A DNA stretch of 64,000 nt from Abelmoschus esculentus (lineage: Eukaryota; Streptophyta; Magnoliopsida; Malvales; Malvaceae). The notes under the pieces were generated by a model, which was not told the origin of the DNA, did not search any database, and saw nothing but the letters and a program-made list of their open reading frames with translations. The stretch lies in the NCBI GenBank assembly GCA_035048815.1, contig JAUCBN010000028.1, positions 12,269,001-12,333,000 on the forward strand. The letters run 5' to 3'. The translations under genes were made by a program, and so were the position numbers. The number at the start of each line of letters is the position of its first letter. Position 1 is the stretch's first letter. Below, piece after piece: positions 34,301 to 45,974 of this stretch.

Positions 34301-37300
34301 AATTATGGGATTTTAAACCACACTATAGAGATTAATCTTAAATTTTTAGTTGTTTCCTCAGTTAAAATTTGAATGTATTCTCCATCAAACCCATTTAGAC
34401 ATGTACGTTTTAAACCCAACAAAACAATAAAATATGTTATTAAATCAAATTTTATGAGTTCAAGTTGTTAATTATGGGCTTTTGAACAAAATTATACGGA
34501 TTAATCTCAAATTTTCATCATTTTACTCGGTTAAAATTCGAACGGATTCTCTATAAAGCCCATTTAGTCATGCACGTTTTAATTTCAACAAAACAAAAAC
34601 TAAATGTTATTAAATTAATTTTTATGAGTTCAGATAGTTAACAATGGAATTTTAAACAAAATTATACGAATTAATCTCGAATTTTTAGCTTTATACTCGG
34701 TTAAAACTCGAACGGATTCTCTACATAGATAATTTAGTCATTCATGTTTTAATTCCAACAAAACGACAACCAAATATTATTAAATCAAATTTTAAGAGTT
34801 CAAGTAGTTAATTATGGGATTTTGAATAAATTATACAGATTAATCTAAAATTTTCAAATTTTTACTCGGTTAAAATTAGAACGGATTCTCTATAAAGCCA
34901 ATTTAGTCATGCACATTTTATTTCCAACAAAACAACAACCAAATATTATTAGATCAAATTTTAAGGTTTCAAGTAGTTAATTATGGGATTTTGAAGAAAA
35001 TTATATAGATTAATCTAAAATTATCAACATTTTACTCCGTTAAAATTTGATCAGATTCTCTCTAAAGCCAATATTGACATGCACACTTTAATCCCAATAA
35101 AACGATAAACAAATGTGATTAAATCAAATTTGATGAGTTCAAATAGTTAATTATTGACTTTTGAACAATACTATACAGAATAATCTAAAATTTTACAGCT
35201 TTTTATTCAGTTAAAATTCGAATGGATTCTCTATAAAGCATATTTAGACATGCACGTTTTAATCGTACAAAACGACAACCAAATGTTATTAAATCAAATT
35301 TTATGAGTTCAAATAATTAATTATGGGATTTTGAACAAAATTATAAAGATTAATCTAAAATTCTTAGTTTTTTACTCGGTTAAAATTCGAACTGATTCTC
35401 TATAAAGCCTATTTAGATATTCACGTTTTAATCCCAACAAAATGACAAAAAAATGTGATTAAATCTAATTTGATGAGTTCAGATTATTTATTATGTGCAT
35501 TTGAATAAAATTATATAGATTAATCTAAAATTTTTTAGCTTTTTTCTCGGTTAAAATTCGAACGTATTCTCCATCAAACCCTTTTAGACATGTACGTTTT
35601 AAACCTAACAAAACAATACACAAATGTTATTAAATCAAATTTTATGTGTTCAAATTATTAATTGTAGGCTTTTGTACAAAAATATACAAATTTATCTCAA
35701 ATTTTTAGCATTTTACTCGGTTAAAATTCGAACGGATTCTCTATAAAGCTCATTTAGTCATGCACATTTTAATCCCAACAAAATGACAACCAAATGTTAT
35801 TAAATTAAATTTTATTAGTTCAAATAGTTAATTATGGGCTTTTGAACCAAATTATACAGATTAATCTAAAATTTTCAGCTTTTTACTCCGTTAAAATTCG
35901 AACGGATTCTCTATAAAGCCCATATAGACATTTACGTTTTAATCCCAACAAAACAACAAAAAAATGATTAAATAAAATTTTATAAGTTCAAATAGTTAAT
36001 TATGGTCTTGAAAAAATATGCAGATTAATATAAAATTTTCTGCTATTTACTCGGTTAAAATTCGAACGGATTCTCCATAAAACTCATTTAGACATGTACG
36101 TTTTAAACCTAACAAAACAATAAATAAAAGTTATTAAATTAAATTTTATGAGTTGAAATTGTTAATTACAGGGTTTTGAACAAAATTATATGGATTAATC
36201 TCAAATTTTCAGAATTTTACTCTATTAAAATTCGAACGGATTCTCTATAAAGCCCATTTAGTCATGTATTTTACACAGTTAAAATTCGAAATGATTCTCT
36301 ATAAAGCTCAATTAGACATGCATGTTTTAATCCCTTCAGGATGATAACTAAATGTTATTAAATCAATTTTTTTGAGTTTAGATAGTTAATTATGGACTCT
36401 TAAACAAAATTATACAAATTAATTTAAAATTTTCAGCTTTTTACTCGGTTAAAATTCGAAAGGATTCTCTATAAAGTCTATTTAGGCATACACATTTTAA
36501 TACCAATAAAACGACAAACAAATGTGATTAAATAGAATGTGATGAGTTCAAATAGTTAATTATGGGCTTTTGAACAAAATTATAAAGATTAATCTAAAAT
36601 TTTTCAGCTTTGTACTCGGTTAAAATTTGAACGGATTCTCCATAAAACCCATTTCGACATGTACATTTTAAACCCAATAAAACAATAAACAGATGATATT
36701 AAATCAAATTTTATGAGTTCAAATTGTTAATTATTGGGTTTTGAACAAAAATATACAAATTACTCTCAAATTTTCAATTTTTTACTCGGTTAAAAGTCGA
36801 ATGGATTCTATATCAAGCTCATTTAGTCTTGCACATTTTAATACAATCAAAACGATAACAAAATATTATTAAATCAAATTTTATGAGTTCACCCAGTTAA
36901 TTATAGGATTTTAAAGAAAATTATACAGATTAATCTAAAATTATCAGCTTTTTACTCTATTAAAATTCGAACGATTCTCTATAAAGCCCATTTATACATG
37001 CACATTTTAATCCAAACAAAACGATAAACAAATGTGATTAAATCATATTTGATGAGTTCAAATAGTTAATTATAGGTTTTTTAACAAAATTATACAGATT
37101 AATCCAAAATTTTTCGCTCTTTACTGGGCTAAAATTCGAACGGATTCTCTGTAAAGACCATTTAGTATTGCACGTTTTAATCGCAACAAAACGACAACCA
37201 AATGTTATTAAATCAAATTTTATGAATTCAAATAGTTAATTATAGGCTTTTAAACAAAATTATACAGATTAATCCAAAATTTTTCGCTCTTTACTAAGCT

Positions 37301-38848
37301 AAAATTTGAACGGATTCTCTATAAAGACCATTTAGTATTGCACGTTTTAATCCTAACAAAAAGACATCCAAATGTTATTAAATTAAATTTTTATGAGTTT
37401 AAATAGTTAATTATGGTCTTTTGAAACATAATTATACAAATTAATCTAAAATTTTCATCTTTTTACTCGGTTAAAATTCAAACTTATTCTCTATAAAGAC
37501 TATATAGACATTTACGTTATTATCCCAACAGAACAACAACAATAAATGATTAAATCAAATTTTATGATTTCAAATAGTTAATTATGGGTTGATGAACCTA
37601 ATTATACAACTTAATCTCAAATTTTAACATTTTTACACAGTTAAAATTCTAACGGATTCTCTATAAAGCCCATATAGATATTTACGTTTTAATCTCAACA
37701 AAACAACAAACAAATATGATTAAATTAAATTTGATGAGTTCAAATAGTTAATTATGGGCTTTTGAACAAAATTATACAGATTAATCTAAAATTTTCAGTT
37801 TTTCACTCGCTTAAAATTCGAATGGATTTTCTATAAAACTCATTTAGACATGTACCTTTTAAATCCAACAAAACAATAAAGAAAGGTTATAAAATCAAAT
37901 TTTATGAGTTCAAATTGTTAATAATGGGCTTTTGAATAAAATTATACAAATTAATCTCAAATATTCAGCTTTTTACTCGGTTAAAATTCGAATAGATTCT
38001 CTATAAAGTCCATTTAGTCATGCACGTTTTAATCCCAACAAAATAACAACTAAATATTACTAAATCAAATTTTATGAGTTCGAATAGTTAATTATGAGCT
38101 TTTGAACAAAATTATACAGATTAATCTAAAATTTTCAACTTTTTACTCGGTTAAAATTCGAACAGATTCTCTATAAAACCCATATAGACATTTACGTTTT
38201 AATCCCAACGAAACAAAAAAATGTGATTAAATCAAATTTTATGAGTTCAAATAGTTAATTATTGGTATTTGAACAAAATTATACAGATTAATCTAAAATT
38301 TTTTACTTTTTACTCGGTTAAAATTCGAATTCTCTATAAAGCCCATACAAACATTTTCGTTTTAATCCCAACAAAAACTGTGATTAAATCAAATTTGATG
38401 AGTTTAAATAGTTAATTATGGGATTTTGAAGAAAATTATACAAATTAATTTAAAATTTTCGACTTTTTACTCGATTAAAAGTCAAACGATTCTCTATAAA
38501 GCTCATATAGACATTTACGTTTTAATCCCAACAAAACAACAAACAAATGTGACTAAATCAATTTTGATGAGTTCAGATAGTTAATTATAGGCTTTTGAAT
38601 AATATTATACAAATTAATCTAAAATTTTCAGCTTTTTACTCACTTAAAATTCGAACGGATTATCTATAAAACCAATTTAGACATGTACGTTTTAAATCCA
38701 ACAAAACAATAAAAATGTTATAAAATCAAATTTTATGAGTTTAAATTGTTAATAATTATCTTTTGAATAAAATTATATAGATTAATCTCAAATTTTCAGC
38801 TTTTCACCCAGTTAAAATTTGAACGGATTCTCCACAAAATATGATAAG
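28372..38848. repeat. AT-rich tandem satellite, monomer about 170 bp, about 60 copies
   Basis: The array runs about 10.5 kb without a gene. The monomer is about 170 bp: equivalent TTTTAATCCC words fall at 28543, 28713 and so on, and most spacings are 169-171 bp. Conserved pieces in each monomer are TTTTAATCCCAACAAAAC, GATTAAATCAAATTTTATGA, TTAATTATGGG, TTTTTACTCGGTTAAAATTC and GATTCTCTATAAAG. Monomers differ by roughly 5-20 percent. Variant types recur at multiples of 170 bp: TCTATATAGATAA at about 31306 and 31987 (681 bp = 4 units), and TCTCCATCAAAC at 33194, 34379 and 35568 (about 7 units apart). Both ends stop inside a monomer, joined to Athila-like DNA. Monomer size and AT content are like centromeric or heterochromatic satellites; location is not shown. 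Confidence 0.95.
29086..29344. mobile_element. Stowaway-type MITE (Tc1/mariner), 259 bp, inside the satellite
   Basis: Terminal inverted repeats are CTCCCTCTTTCCCA on the left and the complement of CTCCCTCAGTCCCA on the right. The element is flanked by TA on both sides (29084-29085, 29345-29346), the Tc1/mariner target duplication. The interior is AT-rich and non-coding, as in Stowaway elements. Satellite monomer sequence resumes directly on both sides. Confidence 0.92.
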
Positions 38849-38857
38849 TGTTCAAAA

Positions 38858-39204
38858 GACTATCACTTTTTACACCTTTCGTGGATAATAATTACTTAAT
38901 GTACACCTACTTGGGCCCATGCATGAACTTAATGTGTGATATTTGGATATTTTGCTTTTGTGATATACAAAGATGATATTTATAAAAAATATAAGCTTTA
39001 ATGCACCTTTGTGCATTTTTAGGTAGACTTGGGCCGGGGCAGTAATTCTAGGGTCACGGCAGCATGATAAGGAAACCTCGAAAGCAGTAACAGACAATGA
39101 GTGAAAATAGGGCAATGAAGTAGACCCTGATTGAACAAGCCACAGATGGGAGCTTCTACTGATGGAAGTTGAGTGACGCAGAGTTAGACTTTCACCGGGG
39201 CAGC
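38858..39204 (+). mobile_element. Athila-like LTR 5' fragment (plus orientation)
   Basis: It starts TGATAAGTGTTCAAAAGAC beside the satellite and follows the first 350 bp of the plus-strand LTR at 26455 (shared ACACCTACTTG, CCATGCATGAACTTAATGTG). It ends where minus-strand LTR 1 begins. A 112-codon ORF on the other strand is a by-product. Confidence 0.65.
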
Positions 39205-40525
39205 TCATGTGTGTAATAATAGCGCAACTGTGCAGTGTACACGTCGCAAGTAATAAAGTGATAAGTATATCGTGTATTGTCTCCGCAGAGATTGGTATAC
39301 TTAATATGTCTCCCCTTGTTCCCTTTCTCCTAAAAGATAAAGTAAAAATACAGATAAGTAGATTTGTTTAACTAACTAAATAACAAAACATGAAATAAAG
39401 GATTGAGAACGATATAGAGAAAGTGGGTAGGATCCAGCTGCGTCAATTAGTGGATTCGATTGATCTTCTTCTTGTCCAATACAATTACACAACACTGCTT
39501 CGGTAGTACTGCAAATACAACCTTGGCAGCGTTAGTGTTCTCTGCCGCGACAATCTCTTACTCTTGGGAAGATGCATCAAAGTTTAGCAAAGTGTCCGTA
39601 TTTGACTCCACTTATCTCTAAGTCAGAGCACTGTTGATGACTGATCTTTGACGATACCTCTCAGCGTGAATCAACGATTATCACCAACCAGTCCAATACT
39701 TCTTTTAGCTTCTGAAACTCTCAACCTATCTCTAGGCCGAGTTAGTGTCGTAAACACCATACTTATCCCTTTCGTGAATCTAACTCTCTCGATGCTAGAT
39801 AAATAGATTACTTACAAACTTCTCTCTCGAGCTTGAATGTAAGAACAAGGAATGGCAATAGGATAAGAAAACTTCGATATTATTATTGCATTAGAAACAA
39901 AACAACAAGAAACAATCTCCTCTCACTAATATCTATAACCTTCACCTATCCCTAAGAAATTTAGAACATAATGTCGATAGGTACAAATCTTAGGGGAAGG
40001 GTTTCTCTAAAATCGGCTCTCTCTAACAATATGGACGGCTAGGCTATATATAGTCTTAACCTAGGGCAAACCTTTCCTAAATAGACTCTAACTTGGAGTA
40101 GGGAGCAAGTCTTCTAATGTTTCCAAGTTTGCAACCTTCTAGAAAGCTTTTCCCGTTCGGTCTTTGACTTGGGCTTTTAGTGCGCTAGCCTAGTTCAATT
40201 TGTGTGCTGCATGTTCTAGAATGTTCTCTATATTTTTGTCTTTCATTCACCTACAATGTTGATGTTGCCACTCTAGATGCTTCCGCGGCCTTATCCCTGC
40301 CTCGGCCTTAACACTGCTTCACCGCTGCTTTGGCCCTAGATATTCCTATATGTACAGAATATGTAATAATATCCTCATTCTCTATAAACTTTGACTTTGT
40401 AAGTAATGATAACGGAATATCCAATATTATGCAAAGAGTCCATATTTTAGTTTAAGTTGGTGTATAATAGATGCATAAAGTACTATGAGAAGGGTAGTAA
40501 ATAAATACCTTTTAGGCACTCGTAA
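39205..40525 (-). mobile_element. Athila-like LTR 1 (minus), 1,321 bp
   Basis: It is homologous along its length to LTRs 2, 3 and 4 in this block. The terminal bases have decayed (expected TGATGAGTG start reads TTACGAGTG; expected CATCA end reads CATGA). A TATA box lies in CTATATATAG (about 40046-40055). It is the 3' LTR following ORF3 copy 3, preceded by the hairpin and polypurine tract. Confidence 0.8.
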
Positions 40526-41420
40526 AATACCCCCAAACTCGAACTATTGCTTGTCCTCAAGCAAAGCAAGACATCAAATTGCCGAACCTTACTCCCCTTT
40601 GGTCTTACTTTTCCATCTATTCTCCTCACCATGGTCATGTCTATCTCTCTGTTTTAGCCACTAGTTTACCCAAGGACTTTTACTAAGAAACAAGCTATAA
40701 GGCTAGGTGAGTGTGCATTTTATGGAAAAGGTTGATTCAAGGCTTTCTTAGATAAACTCTAAGTTCAAGAAAAATAGAATTTGGACTAAAGCTGTCTTCT
40801 TAAAACAACAAGTCTTGAGCCAATTTCGGGCACCTTAAGATATGCGTTTTCTAATTTCTTCTTTTTCTTCTTTTTTCTTTTTAACCACCTATTTAGCATA
40901 CTAAAGCCAACTTCGGGCACCTCTAGCATGAAGAAGAACAAAACTAGAACCAGTGATAGGCACCTCTAGTTATTTTTCCAAAAGGTTCTAAGTCTTTATC
41001 ACCTAAGTTTATTAAAAGAACTCCTAAATCAAGCAAGTCCAAAAAGTGTTTATTTTTTTTCTAACCCTAAAGCAAGTTTCTAAGTTTTATTCCATGATTA
41101 TCCTATGGTTATCCCTTCAAAACAGAACTTGGCCATGGTAAGGGGAAAGATTTCTATAGCCTTAAAGGAGTAAACTAAAGCAAAGCTGATAGCGAGCAGT
41201 GCAAGATTAAAAACGGTAATTCAAGAAAAAAGAATATTGCCAAAAAATTTCAAAAAAATACTCCCTTTTTCATGGTAATGCCGCGGTAGTGGGTTGCCTC
41301 GGTAGTGCTTCTGCATCTACAATACCCCTAAACTCAAACCGAGCATTGTCCCCAATGCTCAACATATAAGGTAAACAATAATTTCAATAAGGAAATAGAC
41401 AAAAGCATAAAAAAAATTAT
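40526..41420 (-). other. Athila-like 3' untranslated region with two hairpin/purine modules
   Basis: This lies between the ORF3 stop and LTR 1. On the minus strand, a perfect hairpin GAGCATTG-GGGA-CAATGCTC (41341-41360) precedes GAGTTTAGGGGTA. About 800 bp later, TTGCTTG-AGGA-CAAGCAA (40547-40564) precedes GAGTTTGGGGGTA next to the LTR. The same pair recurs in the next copy at 44427-44446 and 43627-43644. No coding sequence is seen. The first tract could be an internal polypurine tract or a fossil duplicate of the 3' end. Confidence 0.7.
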
Positions 41421-42279
41421 TTATAACGATTCTGAGGAGCTGCTTGTACGGAGCATTCTCCTAGGCCGTGCTGCTGCTTCCTTCCGTCTAGATCCTTGTG
41501 TTGGTGATTGCTGTTGTTTGACTTGCCGATGTGGTTGAACTCGACTGGGCGGTGTACGGTGCGGTGGTGCAGTAACTTCATCTCCTCCTTCTACTTCGTT
41601 AATATTTTCTGTGTGCATGATTTCTGTCCCGCCTCCTGTCGTGGCAGTGGGTATTGCTGGTTCATGTGACGAACTATAGTATTCGTCAATCTCGCGAGAC
41701 AGAGTGTCTTTGCTGAGACTGGGCATAGGGATTGGTTCCTGTTGGGGAGAGTTAAAAATAGCTCACCTCTTGGACGGCCGTTGGCTGGTAGAAGATACTC
41801 CGGCAGACCTGGCCGGCCTGGAAAGTCCGGCAGCATAAAATTGTTGAGACGGCCGTGGTTGGAAAAATGGTTGCGGCCCTGGGGCAGGTCTTGTCTCGGT
41901 ATAAAGGGCGACATGACAAAGATGTTAGCTGTGAATTCTGGGAATTGCGCCCATTAATTTGGGAAGCTTGTCATCATCATGTGGGCGAGAGATGTATTGA
42001 AGTCGCACTGGTACTCCATGTAGCGTTGCTGGAGAAGGTCCATGGCTGTCTTCCTCTGCAGCATTTCTTGGAAAGGGTCTGCTGCGGCAGGGCCCTGGAC
42101 AGATGTGGGTACTTCTGCCGAGTACTGCCCTCCAGTAGTATAGTCTGCAATGAACTGTTGCGGTGTTGCTTGGACAGGTTCTGCCTAGGTTATCTGTATG
42201 ACTCGGCGACAGAAATCTTTAGACCATCCCGGCCGGTTAGGTGTGTACTCTTCTGTAGCCTCGACTGGTACACCTGCAG
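41421..42279 (-). pseudogene. PF20167-like ORF3, copy 3 (C-terminal part)
   Basis: The minus-strand frame starts beside LTR 2 in a GVPVEATEEYTPNRPGW context. It passes QQRYMEYQCDFNTSLAHM, shifts frame in the proline-rich middle, and ends with SLSKDTLSREIDEYYSSS, GGTEIMHTENINEVEGGDE and a basic tail RRKEAAARPRRMLRTSSSSE before the stop at 41421. The conserved N-terminal two thirds is absent because LTR 2 abuts it directly. One stop lies in QIT*AEP. The tail is short, acidic, then strongly basic. Confidence 0.7.
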
Positions 42280-43606
42280 TGATGCGTGTAATAATAGCGC
42301 AACTGTGCAGTGTACACGTCGCAAGTAATAAAGTGATAAGTATATCGTGTATTGTCTCCGCAGGGATTGGTAAACTTAATATGTCTCCCCTTATTCCCTT
42401 GCTCCTGAAAGATAAAGTAAAAACACAGATAAGTGAATTTGTTTAACTAACTTAATAATTAAATAACAAAACATAAAATAAATGATTAAGAACGATATAG
42501 AGAAAGTGGGTAGGATCCAGCTGTGACAATTAATGGATTCGATTGTTCTTCTTCTTGTCCAATGTAATTACACAACTCTGCGTCAGCATTACTGCAAATA
42601 CAACCTCGGCAGCGTTAGTGTTCTCTGTCGTAACAATCTCTTGCTCTTGGGCAGATGCATCAAAGTTCAGCAAAGTGTCCGTAGTTGACTCCGCTTATCT
42701 CTAAGTCAGAGCGTTGTTGATGATTGGTCCTTGACGATACCTTTCAGCGTAAATCAACGATAACCACCAACCAATCCTACACTTCTTTTAGCTTTGGAAA
42801 CTTTTAACCTATCTCTAGGTTGAGTTAGTGTCATCAACACCGTACTTATCTCTTTCGTGAATCTAACTCTCTCGATGCTAGATAAATAGATTACTTATAA
42901 ACTTCTCTCTCGAGCTTGAATGCAAGAACAAGGAATGACAATAGGATAAGAAAACTTTGATATTATTATTGCATTAGAACAAAGAAACAAGAAACAATCT
43001 CCTCTCACTAATATCTACAACCTTCACCTATCCCTAAGAGATTTAGAACATAATGTCGATAAGTACAAATCTTAGGGGAAGGATTTCTCTAAAATCAACT
43101 CTCTTAACAATGTGGTTGGCTAGGCTATATATAGTCTTAACCTAGGGCAAACCTTTCCTAAATAGATTTTTACTTGGAGTAAGGAGCAAGTCTTCTGATA
43201 TTTCCAAGTTTGCAACCTTCTAGAAAGCTTTTCCCGTTCGGTCTTTGTCGTGGGGTTTTAGTGCGCTAGCCTGGTCCAATTGGTGCATTGTATCTTCCAG
43301 AATGTTCTCTATATTTTTGTCTTTCATTCGCATACAATGTTGATGTTGCCACTCTGGATGCTGCCACAGCCTCGTCTCTGCCTCAGCCTCAACACTGCTT
43401 TATAACTGCATTGGCCCTGGATATTCCTGCATGTAAAGAATATGTAACAATATCTGTATTCTCTATAAATTTTGACTTTGTAAGTAGTGATAACGGAATA
43501 TCCAATATTGTGCAAAGAATCCATATTTCAGCTCAAGTTGGTGTATAATAGATGCATAAAATAGCATGAGAAGGGTAGTAAATAACTGCCTTTTAGGCAC
43601 TCATCA
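42280..43606 (-). mobile_element. Athila-like LTR 2 (minus), 1,327 bp
   Basis: Read on the minus strand it begins TGATGAGTGCC and ends ACACGCATCA, intact TG...CA ends. The TATA box is in CTATATATAG (about 43124-43133). Instead of a leader and primer site it is followed directly by truncated ORF3 copy 3, so the junction is a rearrangement rather than a normal 5' LTR. On its other side is the 3' region of ORF3 copy 4. Confidence 0.85.
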
Positions 43607-44519
43607 AATGCCCTAAACTCGAACTATTGCTTGCCCTCAAGCAATGCAAGACATCAAATTACCGAACCTTACTCCCCTTTGGTCTTACTTTTCTATCTAT
43701 TCTCCCCACCATGGTCATGTCTATCTCTACGTTTTAGCCACCAGTTTACCCAAGGACTTTTACTAAGAAACAAGCTATAAGGCTAGGTGAGTGTATGCGT
43801 TTTATGGACAAGGTTGATTCAAGGCTTTATTAGATAAACTCTAAGTTCAAGACAAGTAGAATTTGGATGAAAGTTATCTCCTTAAAACAACAAGTCTTAA
43901 GCCAGTTTTGGGAACCTTAAGATATGCGTTTTCTATTTTCTTCTTTTTCTTATTATTTTTTTTCTTTTTAACCACCTATTTAGCATTACTAGAGCCAATT
44001 TTGGGTACCTCTAGCATGAAGGAGAGCAAAACTAGAGCCAGTGATAGGCACCTCTAGATATTTTTCCAAAAGGTTCTAAGTCTTTATCACCTAAGTTTAT
44101 TAAAAGAACTCCTAAATCAGGCAAGGTCAAAAAGTGTTTATTTTTTCTAACCCTAAAGCAAGCTTCTAAGTTTTATTCCATGATTATCCTATGGTTATCC
44201 TTTCAAAACAGAACTTGGCCATGGTAAGGGGAAAGATATCTATAGCCTTAAAGGAGTAAACTAAAGCAAAGTTGATAGCGAGCAGTGCAAGATTAAAAAC
44301 AGTAATTCAAGAAAAGAGAATATTGCCAAAAAATTTCAAAAAAATACTCCCTTTTTCATGATAATGCCTCGGTAGTGGGTTGCCTCGGTAGTGCTTCTAC
44401 ACCTACAATACCCCTAAACTCAAACCGAGCATTGTCCCCAATGCTCAACATATAAGGTAAACAACAATTTCAATAAGGAAATAGACAGAAGCATAAAAAA
44501 ATTTATTTATAACGATTCC
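43607..44519 (-). other. Athila-like 3' untranslated region of copy 4
   Basis: It is nearly the same as 40526-41420, with the hairpin near the ORF at 44427-44446 and the LTR-proximal hairpin TTGCTTG-AGGG-CAAGCAA at 43627-43644. The LTR-proximal tract is damaged here (GAGTTTAGGGCATT). The 64-codon ORF at 43863-44057 has no domain and lies in pyrimidine-rich sequence. Confidence 0.65.
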
Positions 44520-45974
44520 GAGGAGCTGCTTATAAGGAGCGTTCTCCTAGGCCGTGCTGCTGACTCCTTTCGTTTAGATCCTTGTGTTGGTTATTGCTGT
44601 TGTTTGACTTGCCGATGTGGATGAACTCGACTGGGCGGTGTGCGGTGTGATGGTGTAGTAACTTCATCTCCTTCTTCCACTTCGTTAATATTTTTGGTGT
44701 GCATGATTTCTGTCCCGCCTCTTGTCGTGGCAGTGGGTATTGCTGGTTCATGTGACGAACTATGGTATTCGTCAATCTCGCGAGACAGAGTGTCTCTACT
44801 GAGACTGGGCATAAGGATTGGTTCCTGTTGGGGAGAGTTAAAAACAACTCGCCTCTTGTACGACCGTTGGCTGGTAGAAGATACTCCGGCAGACCTGGCC
44901 GGCCTGGAAGGTTCGGCAGCATGAACTTCTTGAGGCGGTCGTGGTTGGAAAAATGGTTGTGGCCCTGGGGCAGGTGTTATCTCGGTATAAGGGGCGACAG
45001 TGACAAAGATATTAGCTGGGAATTCTGGGAATTGCTCCCCTTGATTTGGGAAGCTTGTCATCATCATGTGGGCGAGAGATGTATTGAAGTCGTACTGGTA
45101 CTCCATGTAGCGTTGCTGGCGAAGGTCCATGGCTGTCATCCTCTACAGAATTTCTTAGTAAGGGTCTGCTGCGGCAGGGCCCTAGGCTGGTATCGGTACT
45201 TCTGCTGAGTATTGCCCTCCAACAGTAAAGTCTGCAATGAACTGCTACGGTATAGCTTGGACAGGATCTGACTGGGTTATCTACATGACTCGGCAACAAA
45301 AATCTTTAGACCATCCCGTCCGATTTGGTGTGTACTCGTCTGTAGCCTCGACTGGTACACCTACAACAATACACAAGGCAAAGATTAAAGAAGGGAAACA
45401 TAAAGGGCCTTTGTCTTTCTTACCGCAATCATAAATTTCTTGGAGAATAATTTGTCCAACGTTGATGGTCCTCTTGTTGATTATGGACTGGATGAGCACC
45501 AGACGTCTCCTGTCGATTATGCTGTTTTGCGATGTGGGAATTAGACATCTTTTGATAAAGGTGCACCACATCTTAGCCTCGGGTTTGAGGCTCAATCTTG
45601 TTACGGATCCTCTATGGTTACCGGTCTCTCAAGGGGTATCATCTTAACAAAGATCCCCTTTGATTTGCTCGAAGTCGACATCGGTGACTTCCTCTTCAAA
45701 ATCACTATGTGCATTGGACAATGTAGTGAGGCCATAGCGTTGGTTGATTGCTTTGGCATTAAGGGTAACTGGCTTCCCTCGGTATATGGGTATAAAACTC
45801 TCGGACGATCGTGGCACTCGATGGGGGAGGTTGGAGACAGAAGATTTCTCAATCTTGATATTTGATTTTATCAAACAAGAACTGTTCGATGTCGTAATTA
45901 TCTTCATCCAAGTGCTGAAATCCTTGCTCCTCCCATAGCTGCCGAGCAACAAAAGAACGGTTGAATCAAAAACT
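44520..45974 (-). pseudogene. PF20167-like ORF3, copy 4, main part
   Basis: On the minus strand the homology runs from the LTR 3 junction: ARQLWEEQGFQHLDEDN, DKIKYQD, a stop, ATIVREFYTHIP, a frameshifted stretch, NQRYGLTTL, DFEQIKGDLC, LKPEAKMWCTFIKRCLIPT, IINKRTINVGQIILQEIYDC, GPLCFPSLIFALCIVVGVP, then RYMEYQYDFNTSLAHMMM, a proline-rich linker, RSYKRRVVFNSPQQE, SREIDEYHSSS and an acidic block. At least five stops and two frameshifts interrupt it. This is the most complete copy and defines the protein: an N-terminal PF20167-like core, a middle coiled or polar part and a charged tail with KRRVVF. The first 15 or so codons lie beyond LTR 3 at 47323-47369. Confidence 0.75.

Noticed and set aside
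28372..38848. Pol III B-box in each satellite monomer (CGTTCGAATTT on the minus strand)
   Set aside because: Only the GTTCGAAT core fits. The flanking bases differ from the consensus and no matching A-box or terminator layout is seen.
38870..39208. 112-codon minus-strand ORF
   Set aside because: It lies antisense within an LTR fragment and has no recognisable domain.
41742..42328. Plus-strand ORFs of up to 157 codons opposite ORF3
   Set aside because: They are antisense shadows of the PF20167-like ORF, whose conserved blocks are on the minus strand.
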